From: Diplonema papillatum
Lineage: Eukaryota; Euglenozoa; Diplonemea; Diplonemida; Diplonemidae
Reading direction: 5' to 3'
Assembly: GCA_030068145.1 (NCBI GenBank)
Contig: JAPJBO010000385.1
Coordinates: forward strand, 140,294 to 204,293
Length of the DNA: 64,000 nt
Shown in pieces: positions 21,530 to 34,800 of the stretch. Position 1 is the first letter of the stretch, and the number at the start of each line of letters is the position of its first letter. The position numbers and the translations under genes are program-made. A model generated the notes under the pieces. It was given only the letters and a program-made list of their open reading frames with translations, was not told the DNA's origin and searched no databases.

Positions 21530-22640
21530 TGAACACTTCACACAGTCCCTCAACTGAAGACCGCTTTCAGCAGAGAAGCAGCCCCAGTAATTCTTACCAG
21601 GGATACTCACAGGGTGCTTTCTTTGGCTCAGCATGATTGGCAAGTGGTCGTCATACCAACTCAATGAGCCGGTCCCCCCCTGCTGATTGACTGCTGATTG
21701 ACTGTGGTAGTTGAGGTCAGAAAGCAGAATATCTGTAGCGAGACAGCAGCAAGCAGTTCGATGCAGCTCCAGGGGGTAGGGGTGAACCGGCTCACTCACA
21801 TCATACACACTTCGTTGGGCTTGGTATCACGTTGCATTTGCAGACTGTGTACGAACCCGATCTTTGTAGCGCTTTGTAGCGAAGACACATCTTCGATATA
21901 GATTGGTCATAACCTGTCCACGTAAACCTGCTGGGGGCGTGTTGTTGACTGCTCGCAGCTCCTGCCTCCCTTTGCTTCCTCCCTTTGCTTCCCGCCCGAT
22001 CATTCCGCCCTTCGCAAATATATATTCAAACGGAAGGCTCAAAAAGGAAGAAGCACTCCTTGATGTGAACATGTGTGTGGGGAAGGGGGAGTACAAACAG
22101 CGGAGAGGGAAACGGCTTGGATGGTTGCGTAATACTACCCCTGTCCAACCTCGTAGAGAGTGGAAATAGGAGGCATCGACGTCAAATGGTGGAAACGGAA
22201 AACGGGATTCCACTAGACGCGCCTTCGGCGCACAAGCAAGTTTAGTACGTGGTGCCTCCCTTCACGAAAGTGTGTGTGTTGAGAACCTATTTTAACGTGG
22301 CCCCCAGAGTGCGTCCACGCGCGGTTTCTTTTTGGTTACTGCTGATGCCCCCCCGGGCTGCTGATGGGGGCCTGGAGTATCATGCGGGCCGGAGTGGTGC
22401 TGGAGGCAGCATGGTCTTTCTCCCTCCGTCTCTCTGCACCGCTCCAGTCCATGGGGTCGGCAGTGTTCGGCTTCTGGACGTGGGCACTGCCGGCTGCGTC
22501 GCGCGCACACAAGTTCCCTGACTTCTCGTCTGCCCGGACCCTCCTTCTCCTGGGGTCTAACCGGGCTCCGTGGGTCTTCGCCACTACACGGAGATGCTGG
22601 TGCTTGTCGATGGGCAGTGGGTATGCGTTTTGCGCTTAGG
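21530..22640. other. no supported gene; short repeat shared with 23.6 and 24.2 kb
   Basis: The stretch TTCCACTAGACGCGCCTTCG followed by GCGC..AAGCAAG at 22207-22245 recurs at about 23610-23645 and 24208-24245. It contains the small hairpin GCGCCTTCGGCGC. The remainder shows only overlapping ORFs without domains. Confidence 0.4.
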
Positions 22641-23110
22641 GGCACAGGGGGATTACTCCACAAAGACGTAGACACGGCGGCCAAGTTCCTTGGACGTTCT
22701 CCAGGTTAGCGTACTCCGACCTCGTTTGCGCCCACGCCGTGCATCTCCAGAAAAGGTGCTCGACTTTTTCTCGTTCCTGCGAGCCGCAATACTTGCACGG
22801 GGCCTCGGTTCACCCTGTGGCCGGTGTTGCCCCCGCAATGACTCTCAGCATTCCTGCTTGATAAGCGGTCAGTGACGTTTCCTGCGTCTCAAGCAGGTGC
22901 CTTGTGGCCCGCGTGTCGATGCCGTGTTGTGCTCCGTCGAAGTCTGCCAGCCTTCTTGTCGCTAGCTTCTTCATCTCCCGCAGACGCAGCGCTTGGCGAA
23001 CGTCATGCTGCAGAAGCTTTGTTTTGCCCATTGACACTGCATCGTGGGTCACCGTCTCTCCGGCATCGTTCTCGTACGTTACCGTCGTTGGCCGTCCACC
23101 GCCAACCTAC
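22640..23110 (-). mobile_element. LINE 3' fragment (C-terminal zinc-knuckle region)
   Basis: The minus-strand reading gives AQHGIDTRATRHLLETQETS followed by TAYQAGMLRVIAG, then CKYCGSQEREKVEHLFWRCT. The same order (AHGIDGPATRRLLTEGGLTG, YQQGLVRAVI, then CKYC...WWDC) is found in the C-terminal region of the LINE at 46.4-47.2 kb. It is therefore a diverged relative with a C-x2-C-x8-H-x4-C knuckle, here cut down to its 3' part and joined directly to a (CA)n tract on its 5' side. Confidence 0.65.
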
Positions 23111-23124
23111 GTCCACCAGTGCGT

Positions 23125-23296
<172 letters not shown>

Positions 23297-23301
23297 CCTT
23301 T

Positions 23302-24353
<1,052 letters not shown>

Positions 24354-24624
24354 GTTCAGGGCTTTTACTTTCACCAGTCGGCTTTGTGTGCCTCGTCTCC
24401 GAGGGGTGGGTAGGGCGGGATCCTTCGGCGGACGGATAGCGCGTGGGAAGTTGACAGCTTCTCCATCACTCGGCTCGAGACTTCTCTCATCTTGTGGTGT
24501 TAGATGCACGGGGGTTTCGCCCCGTGCAACAGCTGAGTGTCTAGGCGGCACATCTCAACCGGGTTTGCGTTTCAAGTCCAAACTGCGTTTCAACTCCCAA
24601 CTAAGCAGGATGGGTAGGTCATGA

Positions 24625-27534
24625 ATGTCAACTGCTGTTCGACCTTCGTTTGCCGACCTTCGGTGGTCATCTGCCTTAGGAGGGAAGCTGGGGCAGCGAT
24701 TTCGGTTTTGCAAGAGTCCGCCTGAGGCGCGAGTTGAGAAAGCGAATGACGAAGGCCTGGGGATCCACTTAACGAAAGACTCATTGGTGCTGATTCGCGT
24801 CGATGAGGGAAGCTCAGCCCATCGAAGTGGTGTTTCCGAACACATAGGTTTGCAGCTGACACATATCAATGATGATGAAGTGTATGACATCTCGGATGTT
24901 GCCTCAGCAATTCATCAACGCACTATTGTGTGTTTACGGTTCAGAGGCGGCGACACGGGGCAGCTGCAAGCAATCACGAAATTTGTTGCTAGTGTTGACC
25001 AAAGTCGACCGAGTACCGTTTTGCAGAATGAGTCAAGCCGGGCGTTCAATACTCCGGAGAGCCTAGAAAAACGAAGGAAAATCCGAGAATCGAAGGAGTT
25101 TGTTGATGCTGTGGCCGAGTTGTGGAGAGCGTTCCCAAAACATGCAAGAGGCATTGACCGAGCCATGTACATGAATATATTTTTTAATCTTGTTGCAAAG
25201 AAGAACGAAGATGACCTCTTGAGTGACGTTCTGCCTTGCTTACCACGAGGCGAAACAGCTGTCTTACTCGATAAGGAGTGGGCCTATGATAGTCAAGGCA
25301 TCGCATGGCTTGATTTTCAGGCTTTTGCGGATGCTGTATTTGATCTCATTGATGTGTGGTCGCAGTCTATTGATTCGAAACAGTATGTAAAAATGACCGA
25401 TGCTTTGTCCAGTCGATTGGAAAATGAGACGCAACCAACCACCGCGGAGGGTGAGTGGTACTGGAAAAACTGCAGCCTTCAAGAATTGGAAGGTGTGGCA
25501 AAGGTTCCGGGTGTTGATGGGTATGAAGAAGTGAACCAGGGGACAAGATCTCCTTCTGTCGGGCATTGGAAGCGTTGCAGAGAACTTATGACCTCACAAC
25601 TCGAGCAAGCATTTGCCAACGACACACGAGAAGTTGTGCCTCTTTCCCCTGCGTTCGTTGATGCCATTGACAAGACTTGCGACTGTGTCGAAGTCGACTT
25701 CAAAAACATGCTGCTTTCAGCGAAGGACAGAGGCATTGGCGCCCAGTGCCATCAGTACCGAATCCGCCGCCACGCTCCTTGGGCACTGCCTTTCGAAGCC
25801 AACTACGCAAAGCCGACACAAGCTTCTGCTTTAAGAGTCGGCACCCACTCAGCATGGGACCATCATGAAATGAGAGGATCTGCACAAAACACCCCTTCTG
25901 GCTTCGGAAGCTCGAGTCCTCGATTCTCCAGCTCTGTCAAAGGTGTTCTGTCTTCTTCGCACGCCGGAAACAGTTCGGTTACCATGATGCAAACAGGCAA
26001 TCACAGACGTTCCTCGCAGTGTCGATCATCAACGACTGTCGATAGCAGAAAGCGCGTTTCGCCCCTCATTTTTGCGGTGCCATCCCCTGCACCGGGTAAA
26101 CTAACGAGTAAGGTACATCAAAACGAGCCAAACAACAGCAAGCACCCATTGCCTGCCGAAGGACCGAGCGAACTTGTTATTGAGCGAGATTCTCGCACAT
26201 CAACTAGTTTTGGTGCACAACCTGAAGCGGTGATTTGGGTCTCAGGCAAGCAATTTACCATCCCACTGACAAAGCTGGAGGGGTACCCTAAGTCTCGATT
26301 TTTTACCGACCTAGGAAAACACATTGTCGAGGAGCGTGATTTAGTCGTCTTTTCGCATCTGCATGCATTCTTGATAAGTGGCAAGTATCCTCCACCTTCT
26401 GCTGATCCCAGTAACCTGCGTTCAGAGTGGATGTATTGGGGCATGAATTTTATGAGACTGCTCCCGTCATCTATCTGCATTCAAGCCAAGTTGCGAAACG
26501 ATCCGACTGTACCAACAGACACTACCAAAATGCATGTTGACGTTTTGAACAGACTTCCATCTATTGGCGAGCAAAATACCGATACTACTAAAGGCAGTTG
26601 CAACCGCAGTATCGATGGCAAAAGCATTCAAGGTAAAACGGAGCCAATAGATTACAACACTAATCTGGTAATTGATCCAAGGTCAGCTCTCTCATCGCCG
26701 ATTGCAAATCGCATTGTGACGAGCTTTCTGCAATGTATGGCTGACGTGCCAGCCTGTAATGCAGAAAGACTGTCAAGTGTGGACATAGAAGTTGGACCTG
26801 CCGAATTCGATTTGCTGGTCCACTTCCTGCGAAATAAAGGCAGCAGCTCTGGGCACCTATTTTCGCCTGAGAATGCTGCACGCAGTGAATATCCCCTCAG
26901 CATAGAACCAGAAAGTAAACCACAACAGCCTGAGTTATCTGCTCCGCAAGAGGTTTCCAGCACGGTTTGTCCGCTGCTGCACTCTGCGGGTCTCACCCTG
27001 CCTGCATGCACAGCTCAGTTTACAAACGAGTATTGTGCGAATCATGCCACGCTACCTCTAGGAAACGCTTTACGTGATGATAGGAAAGAATATTTTGACA
27101 CCAGGTCGTTTAGCCCATGTCAGCGGAAGCTGCCGGTACCTGTTCAGTTTGCACAATATACTGCAAACCGCCAGCAGTCTCCTCGTGCATTTGTGCAATC
27201 GCTTTCTCCTTCGAGCCCGCAACGTTCCAGTGGTTCAGAGAGGTACCCCCTTAACCCAGCTCAGATTTTGCTTCAGGACACACGTTCCTCACTGTCAAGA
27301 TCTGAAATGTCGCCACATAGAAAGCCTGACAGGTCAAGACCTATGGCAGCAAAGCACCGCGCATTTAAGCCAGAGGGTGTTGATACGAATGTGCCGTCTC
27401 CTCGTTCAGTGCAAAGAAGAAGTAGGAGCTGTAAGGAGGACTGCAAGGAGACCCGCTCTCATCTTCCGGACCTGACCATTAATGTCACCTCGTTTCCTGT
27501 ACCGTCACGAAAGGATGATGTGCACTCTGTTTGA
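24625..27534 (+). CDS. PDZ protein with EF-hand-like and BTB-like segments
   Basis: One open frame of 969 codons from an ATG (MSTAVRPSFADLRWSS). Residues 38-118 form a PDZ domain (GLGIHLTKDSLVLIRVDEGS, IGLQLTHINDDEVYD). Residues about 150-265 contain DSQGIAWLDFQAFADAVFDL then IDVWS, an EF-hand-like pattern seen in flagellar proteins of protists. Residues 534-590 (VIWVSGKQFTIPLTKLEGYP) resemble a BTB/T1 domain, and 679-742 (FDLLVHFLRNKG) look like a degenerate second one. The rest is Ser/Pro-rich and probably disordered. The TGA at 27532 is followed directly by a donor-like G|GTACGT, so an intron in the 3' UTR is possible. Likely a scaffold; partners unknown. Confidence 0.75.
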   Translation: MSTAVRPSFADLRWSSALGGKLGQRFRFCKSPPEARVEKANDEGLGIHLTKDSLVLIRVDEGSSAHRSGVSEHIGLQLTHINDDEVYDISDVASAIHQRTIVCLRFRGGDTGQLQAITKFVASVDQSRPSTVLQNESSRAFNTPESLEKRRKIRESKEFVDAVAELWRAFPKHARGIDRAMYMNIFFNLVAKKNEDDLLSDVLPCLPRGETAVLLDKEWAYDSQGIAWLDFQAFADAVFDLIDVWSQSIDSKQYVKMTDALSSRLENETQPTTAEGEWYWKNCSLQELEGVAKVPGVDGYEEVNQGTRSPSVGHWKRCRELMTSQLEQAFANDTREVVPLSPAFVDAIDKTCDCVEVDFKNMLLSAKDRGIGAQCHQYRIRRHAPWALPFEANYAKPTQASALRVGTHSAWDHHEMRGSAQNTPSGFGSSSPRFSSSVKGVLSSSHAGNSSVTMMQTGNHRRSSQCRSSTTVDSRKRVSPLIFAVPSPAPGKLTSKVHQNEPNNSKHPLPAEGPSELVIERDSRTSTSFGAQPEAVIWVSGKQFTIPLTKLEGYPKSRFFTDLGKHIVEERDLVVFSHLHAFLISGKYPPPSADPSNLRSEWMYWGMNFMRLLPSSICIQAKLRNDPTVPTDTTKMHVDVLNRLPSIGEQNTDTTKGSCNRSIDGKSIQGKTEPIDYNTNLVIDPRSALSSPIANRIVTSFLQCMADVPACNAERLSSVDIEVGPAEFDLLVHFLRNKGSSSGHLFSPENAARSEYPLSIEPESKPQQPELSAPQEVSSTVCPLLHSAGLTLPACTAQFTNEYCANHATLPLGNALRDDRKEYFDTRSFSPCQRKLPVPVQFAQYTANRQQSPRAFVQSLSPSSPQRSSGSERYPLNPAQILLQDTRSSLSRSEMSPHRKPDRSRPMAAKHRAFKPEGVDTNVPSPRSVQRRSRSCKEDCKETRSHLPDLTINVTSFPVPSRKDDVHSV

Positions 27535-27739
27535 GGTACGTGTTTTTCCAAACATTTGCCTCAGCGTAAGTGTTCATTTACCAGCCTTTTTGCATTGGCG
27601 GCGGCCTGTGTCCTATCTTTCAGCCTTTCGCTGCATAGATCTTTCGCTGCAAGGATCACCATGTGATACTGTGGTTGTAGTGAAGTGACCGGAAACTCCT
27701 CGGAGAGATGGTCCCTGCACTCCAGCTCGTCTCTCTCTC

Positions 27740-27835
27740 TCTCTCGGAATTGTCAGCGCGGTAGCGATGACAGCGCGAACATATAGGTGGGTGGGGAGAG
27801 GCCCTGGGACTGCTAAGGCGTGGCAACCCCGCTCT
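27740..27835. repeat. dispersed short repeat, copy 3 (SINE-like)
   Basis: CTCTCTCTCGGAATTGTCAG...GTAGCGATGACAGCG...GGTGGGTGGGGAGAGGCCCT GGGACTGCTAAGGCGTGG. It sits just upstream of the first exon of the next gene, between a short (CT)n run and the TTTTTAG acceptor-like site at 27852. Confidence 0.65.
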
Positions 27836-27906
27836 CTCTGATACTCTTTTTAGAGTGCAGCTCATCCGACTCTCAATCAGGTGACGATATTAGTTACAGC
27901 AAGCCG

Positions 27907-30900
27907 ATGTCTCAGACGAACAGCAATTTACGAGAGGCTCTGCTTTGTCTGCGTGACTTACGTGACTCACTGTATGGAGCAGAAAGCCATGGCAAAGAGA
28001 CAGCTGAGAAGCTCATGGAAGACGGTTTTGTGGATATTGCCATTGAAGAAGTCCTGGAACATCTGCACAAAATTGCTGAGATTGAGGCTGCGCACAGGAT
28101 GCAAGACAGTGCGAGGGCAAACACCTTTGCCGAGCATTTGAACCGTGCTTCTGCGTGCATATCCTCTCTTGCCATGGTAAACAGGGATGAGGTGGACCGG
28201 TGCCTTGTTTCGTGTGTGATGCAGTGTTATCAGGTATGCACTAGACTACGAATGTATGCGAAACAAACAGGGTTTAACCTGGCTGGCCCTGGGTGCACTG
28301 TGGAGTTACAGAGGCAGGCGCGAAACTGATTATGTTGACGGCAAATTAGCCAATTTTTCAAAAGGTAGTCAAACAAAACAGATTCTGTCAAAAGCTGTCG
28401 CTTCATCGAAGAAAACTGATGTTGTACCAACAAACATTGACGTGCTTCTAAGCGTTCTTGCCAATTTGGACACAAAGCTCAAAAATGGAGTTTTGTGGAC
28501 CTTTCTGAAGTCTGTTGTTCTCGGGTCACAGACGCCACACATCCGTATTGCCGCAATGAAGTGCATAATGAGGGTTTTTTATCCAGCGAAGGCCCTTCTC
28601 CTCTGCGGTAGTGTCTTGTGCAGTGATCCTGATGGCCTCTTGTTGGATGCAGTTTCAGACCTGCGTCGAGCAGGCATAAGTGCCGCCCATCAATTGTGGC
28701 CCGCACTGCAGGTGTGTTTTTCTTGCATACCTACCCCCCCCCGTGAACATGTCACCCCCTTTTGTGCAAAAATCCGCTGGGGGGGTGACATACTCAAGGG
28801 TTTGCAGAGGTCATCTGAGCCTCGGCTGGGGGGAAACGTCCTTAGCAGCCCTTCTAGGACACGACCGAGGCAGAACGCTGGGCCCATGGCAAGGTACCAG
28901 ATGCTGAAAGACCCGCCCGACTTCCAACCCCAGTTCCTCAGGACCCCCTGCCGGCAGGGAGACCCTGCCGACGCGCTGGACCTCAACGCAACAAGCAGCA
29001 ACAAGCTCGGACGACTGGGCATAACGCGTCGCAAGCCGAACCAATGTGCCACATTGACGATCGGACGCGTACAAAGCAGACCAGGCACGAACGTGAAGAG
29101 AGTGATGATTGAACCGTTGCGCAAAGCAGACCAGTGGCATGAATGACGTAAGTGATACGTGATTGTCATCATATCCACTGCTCTCCTTCTCGCGCACAGC
29201 AGACATAATGGCCGCTGTGTCCAGGCCGCTGCTTCCGGCTCAGCATTCGCTCAAACTTCTGCATTGAACGCCCCCCAGATTGCAAGTGCAAGACACTTGC
29301 AACAATTTTACAAACTTCCTTCTCCTGTTCACAGTCCGTGTACTTCAGCAAATCGTGTTGGCAAAATGATAACATGATGTGTTTCGAAGTAGGTCGTTCC
29401 ATCAGTTGCAGCCGCCGGGAACAAGCCGAACAATCCACTCTCAAGAAGTTCCGATGCATCCTGATGGGCGTTTCCTTGAAATTTCTCAGGCATACACTTG
29501 CGGATTCGGGACAATATGGCGGACAGTGTTCCTGTCTCGACGTCTTGCTTGAAGAAAAGTCGAGATTGGAAATTTGGAGCGTTTTAAAAAGACACAATGC
29601 ATGTTGCAACGTTGTTGGCTGCTTCAAGACCACGTGTCACGGTCGCGCAAGCAACCAAAGAGGCGAGGATGACCGCTCCGATTGTAGTCTGCTGCTGTGC
29701 ATGCTCACTGGTGCGGAAGGTGGCGGTGAAAGCGGAAAACTCACAAAAAAATTTCACTCTAAAAAAAAAAAAACCGTTCAAAAAAAAAAATTCGCTGCAC
29801 GGGGCCACTCCCCACTGGGACAACAGGACAAAACCTTGAGTATGTCACCCCCCCCTCAGGCCTTGGGGGGTGACATACTCAAGGGGAGTTTTTGGGGGGT
29901 GACATGTTCACGGGGGGGGGTAGGTACCATGGTAGTAGCGCGTCGTTTTCTTTAGCGGGGCAGATGTTTCGCCAAACAATTAGAAAAAGGAGAAAAAGTC
30001 TATTTAGCCACCTCAAGATGTCGCAAAACCAGTTCGACCCCTTTGAGGCCTAGTTTTGATGCCATGATGTCAATCGCGGCCCTTGCGAGAGCAAGAGATC
30101 TGACCCCTGGAGCTTTTGATGACCCTTCGAGGTCTCTTGAGGTTCTTCCCTGGACCATGGTCAGAGTTTTTTGTTGTGCATTGCTGGTTGGGACACAGCG
30201 GGTACGCAGTACTGCACGGAGTTCTAGAACTTTTGGCGGCGGGTTGAGGTCGGTGAGCGCAACATCTACTACCTCAGTAACGAGTGCTGTGTCCCCTGAA
30301 GCTCCCCAGTGATACCCACGAAAACAGGAACCTGTTGGTTGGAACAAAAAAGGGGTTTTGGATGAAACTCTGCTTTTAACAGGGGCTTTTCGCAAACTGC
30401 GTGAGCGCGGAAACCCTGGTTTTCGGTAGAAAAGAAGCGCACTACAATTAACAAAACACAGGCTTTGTTGGAAGCAGAGGAAACAGAGGTTTCCCTGACC
30501 TTAGTTGGCCATCAGCGAAAGAATGTGGTTTTAAGTGTGCAAAGACGGCTGACCGATGGCATCAGAGTGCTTGCACTGCTAGACCCTGTTCCATCAGTGC
30601 GAAGGGAGGCAACTGCATTTATGTTCGAGTGTTGCCCCTATTCGAGAGAGCTCGTCAACTGCAAAGTGTGTGATAGGGACAAGCAAGTGCGAGTTGGCTG
30701 CCTGCGTTATCTTTTATCGCTTGAACCATCTTCCGTCCTCGCAAAGCTCCAGGAGTCAGATCTCTTGTTTCATACAATAATCCAAGGCATCTCGGCTGTT
30801 TATTTAGTTGAGCGCAGATTGACAGTGCAGCTCTTCTCGTTGATTGTTAAAGCAGCTCCGGATTTCACCGAGCTTCTTGTACACCTTCAAGTGTGTGACG

Positions 30901-30953
30901 GTTCTTCGATTCTTGAAGAAACACTCAAAACAGAAATTTCTCGCGTTTTGTGA
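27907..30953 (+). CDS. helical-repeat (HEAT/ARM-like) protein, three exons
   Basis: Exons: up to 28233, 28382-28711, 30462-30953. All three joins are phase 0 with GT..AG ends (CAG|GTATGC, ACAG|ATT; CAG|GTGTG, ACAG|GCT). Starting at the ATG at 27907 (MSQTNSNLREALLCLRDLRD) the product is about 382 residues. An acceptor at 27852 would allow an earlier start (ECSSSDSQSGDDISYSKP). The sequence is almost wholly helical, with paired amphipathic helices (VRREATAFMFECCPYSRELV, VRVGCLRYLLSLEPSSVLAK) typical of HEAT/ARM solenoids. No catalytic motif is seen. The second intron (28712-30461) is enlarged by a 1.2-kb TIR element. Confidence 0.7.
28728..29926. mobile_element. 1.2-kb TIR element inside an intron
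   Basis: The left end TACCTACCCCCCCCCGTGAA then CATGTCACCCCC is mirrored at the right end (GGGGGGTGACATGTTCACGG, GGGGGGGTAGGTA). A second inverted pair, GGGGGGTGACATACTCAAGG at 28785 and its complement near 29835, lies inside. The end pattern CCTACCCCCCCGTGnnnnTGTCnCC is shared with the 3790-4739 element, so these are two subfamilies. The body has an ORF-rich GC part (28800-29150) without a recognised transposase. Confidence 0.75.
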
Positions 30954-31029
30954 ACTGCAATTTCGCATTCACCCCATCTCTCATGTGAGCACAAGCCCCA
31001 CCTCCCGACCCTCGACATCTCCTCACAGA

Positions 31030-31800
31030 GGCAAGGTGGTCTCTGTCTGTTTGCTTTCCTTGAACATGCAATTGCTTTGTGAGAAACTATACTGATGAAG
31101 GCCGCCAGTTGCGAATTGGGGTACCGCAAAGTCATGGACAGCGCGCCTCCGAAGCGATCCAGTGGAATGGAACCACGAAGCAGGCCGGATGGGAGATCAA
31201 AGTATGTAAGACGAGGGCGAACAGCGGAGATGAACCGTGAGCTTTGTGCTAAGCCTGCCGTGACGATGGACCGTGCAAAATCGGAGATGAAACCCAAAGC
31301 GGAGGGAATCTTCGGCGGTGCCCTCGTCGATACCCTCGGCAGCTGACATGCATTGCACAATGCCGGCTGCTAGCCTGGCAAGAGCAATGCTGCCGTATAC
31401 GATGAGAGACATCGCAACAAGAATGGGGCATCGTGATCCGGAGTCGCCCCTGCAGGTGGGTGGCACCACCTTCCCATAAGCGAGCAGACGGATACCTGGC
31501 TTCCTGTGCAAGGGGGAGGCACTAAGGTTAGAGAGCGACACGGTGGGATACATGTTGGCATCCTGCTCATGGAAGACCAAGGCAGGCACTCAAACATAGG
31601 ACAACCCTCGTTACTCTCGACACGAAACTAAGATTTCCCCCCCAATGCAGCGATGCCGAAGGCAAAACTGCGAACACAGTGCACCAACCAAACACTCCGT
31701 GTGCGTTAGTGTAGACCACGGCGTCGATGTCAACGCCAAAAACGGTGCCAAGCTAAGGCTGGGGCTGAAATATGGCTGACTGCTTGCCGACAAACTGGAA
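31030..31800 (-). other. candidate minus-strand coding region, unresolved
   Basis: Minus-strand frames here look protein-like in pieces: DAVVYTNAHGVFGWCTVFAV (31720-31660), ANMYPTVSLSNLSASPLHRK (from 31556), SLIVYGSIALARLAAGIVQC, and PRLTYFDLPSGLLRGSIPLD (about 31210-31150). They lie in different frames, so either introns or decay separate them. The region would run tail to tail with the helical-repeat gene. The family is not recognised. Confidence 0.25.
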
Positions 31801-31835
31801 ATGCAGGGAAAAAGAAAAGTGAGAGCGAACCATAA

Positions 31836-34800
31836 ATGAGCAAGAAGCCGGGCTTTGAGGCGACCGTACCTCAGATTAACTCCGAAGTGGAATCATCATA
31901 TGAAGAAACGGAAACTGGGTCGACCTCTACAAGGAGCGCCCCGAATGCTGCGCGTGGAAAACAGGCTGTAGCTGCAGGTATGCCCCTGCAGAAAGTGCAT
32001 GCAATGTTGAGCTTCCCCATTTTTTGAGACGAAGTCCAATACAGTAGGGCCCAAGGTTGAGCCCAGTCGGGACAAAATTCCGTATCTAAAACGAACAATC
32101 GGTGTCTTTTCGGCATGCATGTTCCAAATACCGTATTTCTAAAAATGTTGGCCCCCTGAAAAAAAGTTGGCCGGAAAATTGTTGACCGGAAATAAACCTG
32201 GCGGTTTTGGGGGGGGCGCCAGGTTTACTCCCGGCCAACAAGTTTTCCAACCAACTTTTTTTGGTAAAGTGGTGTGGTCGGTGGGCCAGTTCCCCGTAGT
32301 TCCCCCGTAGTTCAACCAGGGGGGGGGGTGTCGTTTTTTTTTTTGCTTTTTCAGTTTTTGCTGAGTACTTCAGGGCTGTGATTCTTGATCTTGGCGAGCA
32401 CTTCCTAGCGACTTTGCACCTTTCTGTCACACAATGTGGACAATTCTGATGATATTTGGCCCACGAAGGTCGGAAAGCCAAGAGGATGAAGAAGAAGACA
32501 CTGCGTAAAAACAAAATAAAACGACCAAAAAACAAGACGGCACACGTCCTCCGGAAATTGGAAAGCGAAATTTGTGGGATCTCGACGGTCAAACGGTTCC
32601 AACATCTTGATGAAATAACCCAGTCTGCAAACCTGTGACGTTTCTGCGCTACATCTCCTCGCTGCTTTCACTATCCTCGCTATTAGCTGTCTCGAAGCGC
32701 ACCTTTTTCAGGGGGGGCTCGTCTTCTTGGGGTTGCTTCTTTCGCTGCCGGGAGGGAGACCTCGGACGCGGCAAAGCCTCGGGTTCTTCGGTTTTTGCAT
32801 CCTTCTGTTCCAGGTCATGGAGCAACTTGCCAGCAACAACATTAGCCCGGAATCGCATGCTTCGGGCAAGGGCGTGCTGTTTTAGCTCGTCAAGAAGCAA
32901 CTTCTCATCAGCTTCCTGACATGCAGACACAAGCTTGTCTTTGCTCCAGTTTTGGCAGGACTTGATACCTCGCCGTTCAGCTTGCTGCACAAGCGCATCC
33001 TTTCGCCAATGACTGTCTGCATCGAATCGCCAAGGAATCCTTTTGATGAAGTCATTGCGTTCTGCCTGCCACTTTTTCCTGTCGTCATGAGAAACTTGCT
33101 TCGCCTTGTAGTGGGTCAACTTCAGCAAACCGCATCGGTCTTTCCTCGCCTGGATAGTTTCTATCCTTTGCGCAGCATATTGCTGAATTGTCTTTGGGTA
33201 GGGCTGGTGAATGCTCAGGTGAGCGTTGGTGCTCGATAGCTTTGCCCTGATGCATTCATCGCGGATGCGCGTGTTTGTCTGCTGTTGCAGGTGACGTTTC
33301 ATGGATCCAACGGTGCCCTCTATGAGACTCGGTCCTAGCTTTACGGGTCTTGGGGTATCCGCTGTTGCCTTGCTGTACATGGTCAGCTCTGCAACAATGC
33401 CGCAGGCAAACCTGTGGGCAACAGAAGACAGGAAAGCTGAATCTGTTGCCTCGTCTATGGGTTTAATGGTTGGCATCTGCACGCCGGGACCTCCGTAATA
33501 GCTCGCAATAGAGCCAGCCGCGTCTAAGTGGGCTTTCATACGCCGAATGAACTGCTGAACGGAGTTCCGCTGGCACACAAACTTTACTTCCGGGGCCTTC
33601 GTAGGAAATGTCACACCTCGTCTCGCTTTTTCCATCCACAGCGGATTCCCGAAAATGTCCTTTCCAGTTCGAATTTTTGTGAAATAGAGACCCAGGGTAG
33701 CCATCAAATCGCTGGCAAAGCCGGCAGTAAAGTCGTCGTCGAGTACTTCTTCCCCAGCGTACTGCCAGATTCGCCTCAACGCCGGATATGCAATGATCTC
33801 AAATGCTAAACCTATTCGACGGAAGCGCTCCTGGGTACCACGAGGAGTCAGGTACATGACGATATTCTTCTTTTTTTTCGAATACTCTGTCGTTTCATCA
33901 AAGCTGCCGAGGAAGTCCAAGTACCATCCCAATAGGGTCTTCTGACCAACGGTGCATGATAGAGACCACGCGGCTGCCCAGGACGTTCCGAATCTCCCTG
34001 TCGTCGCCCTCTGCCACAACACACCTTTCAACTCCGGGCCGCCCTGTTCCCGCAGCCATACAGCAAATGCAGGTGAAGATGCCACGTCGTTCGCTGCTGC
34101 ACACAGGAACGTCATCTCCTTCCCAATCTTGAGCTCGGTCACAACCCTGCTCATCGTCCGATGCAACCTGTGCACTGGTTCGTATACCCGGGGTTGTTTG
34201 AGGCCCCCCACACCTGCTCCGCGGTCCGTAAACATACAGCAGAAGCGGTCTTGCTCGAAAAAGGCATCAGGGCCGAGAACGCCAAGCCCTCGAAGTTCTT
34301 GCGTGAGAGACGAGAAGTAGCAACAGATTTCTGTCACTGCGTCTTCCACCATGCTGCCATCGTGCACGGTTGAAAGGCACGCCTTCAGGAAATGGTGCCT
34401 TTGTGATGTTCCTTGCATCCAAGTTGCTGTCAAGTGGATTGCATGCCAATTCTCGTTAACAGGTGTGCTATCGTGCTGCAAGGCGACATCCTTGTCTTCG
34501 ATGGCACACAAAAACGAGATATCACGCGCAACCAGGTTGCTCTGCCATGCTCGCTCAACCCTGAAACGACTCACTTTTACTCGCTGGATAATGAGGAGTA
34601 CCCGGGGTATGCGTCGGATCTTGACATCTTCCGCCATCAGGCTGTCTACGATACCTCGCAGTTCTCCGTCGGCCAGGCCTCCGCCGTCCGTCACCACAGC
34701 GCGATTCTTGTCGAGGACTGGTACAAGCACGCAATGGCCGCAACTGAGCTTCCACAAGTCCTCTCTGAGAACAACAGGACAGTCGGCCAGACAAACTGTT

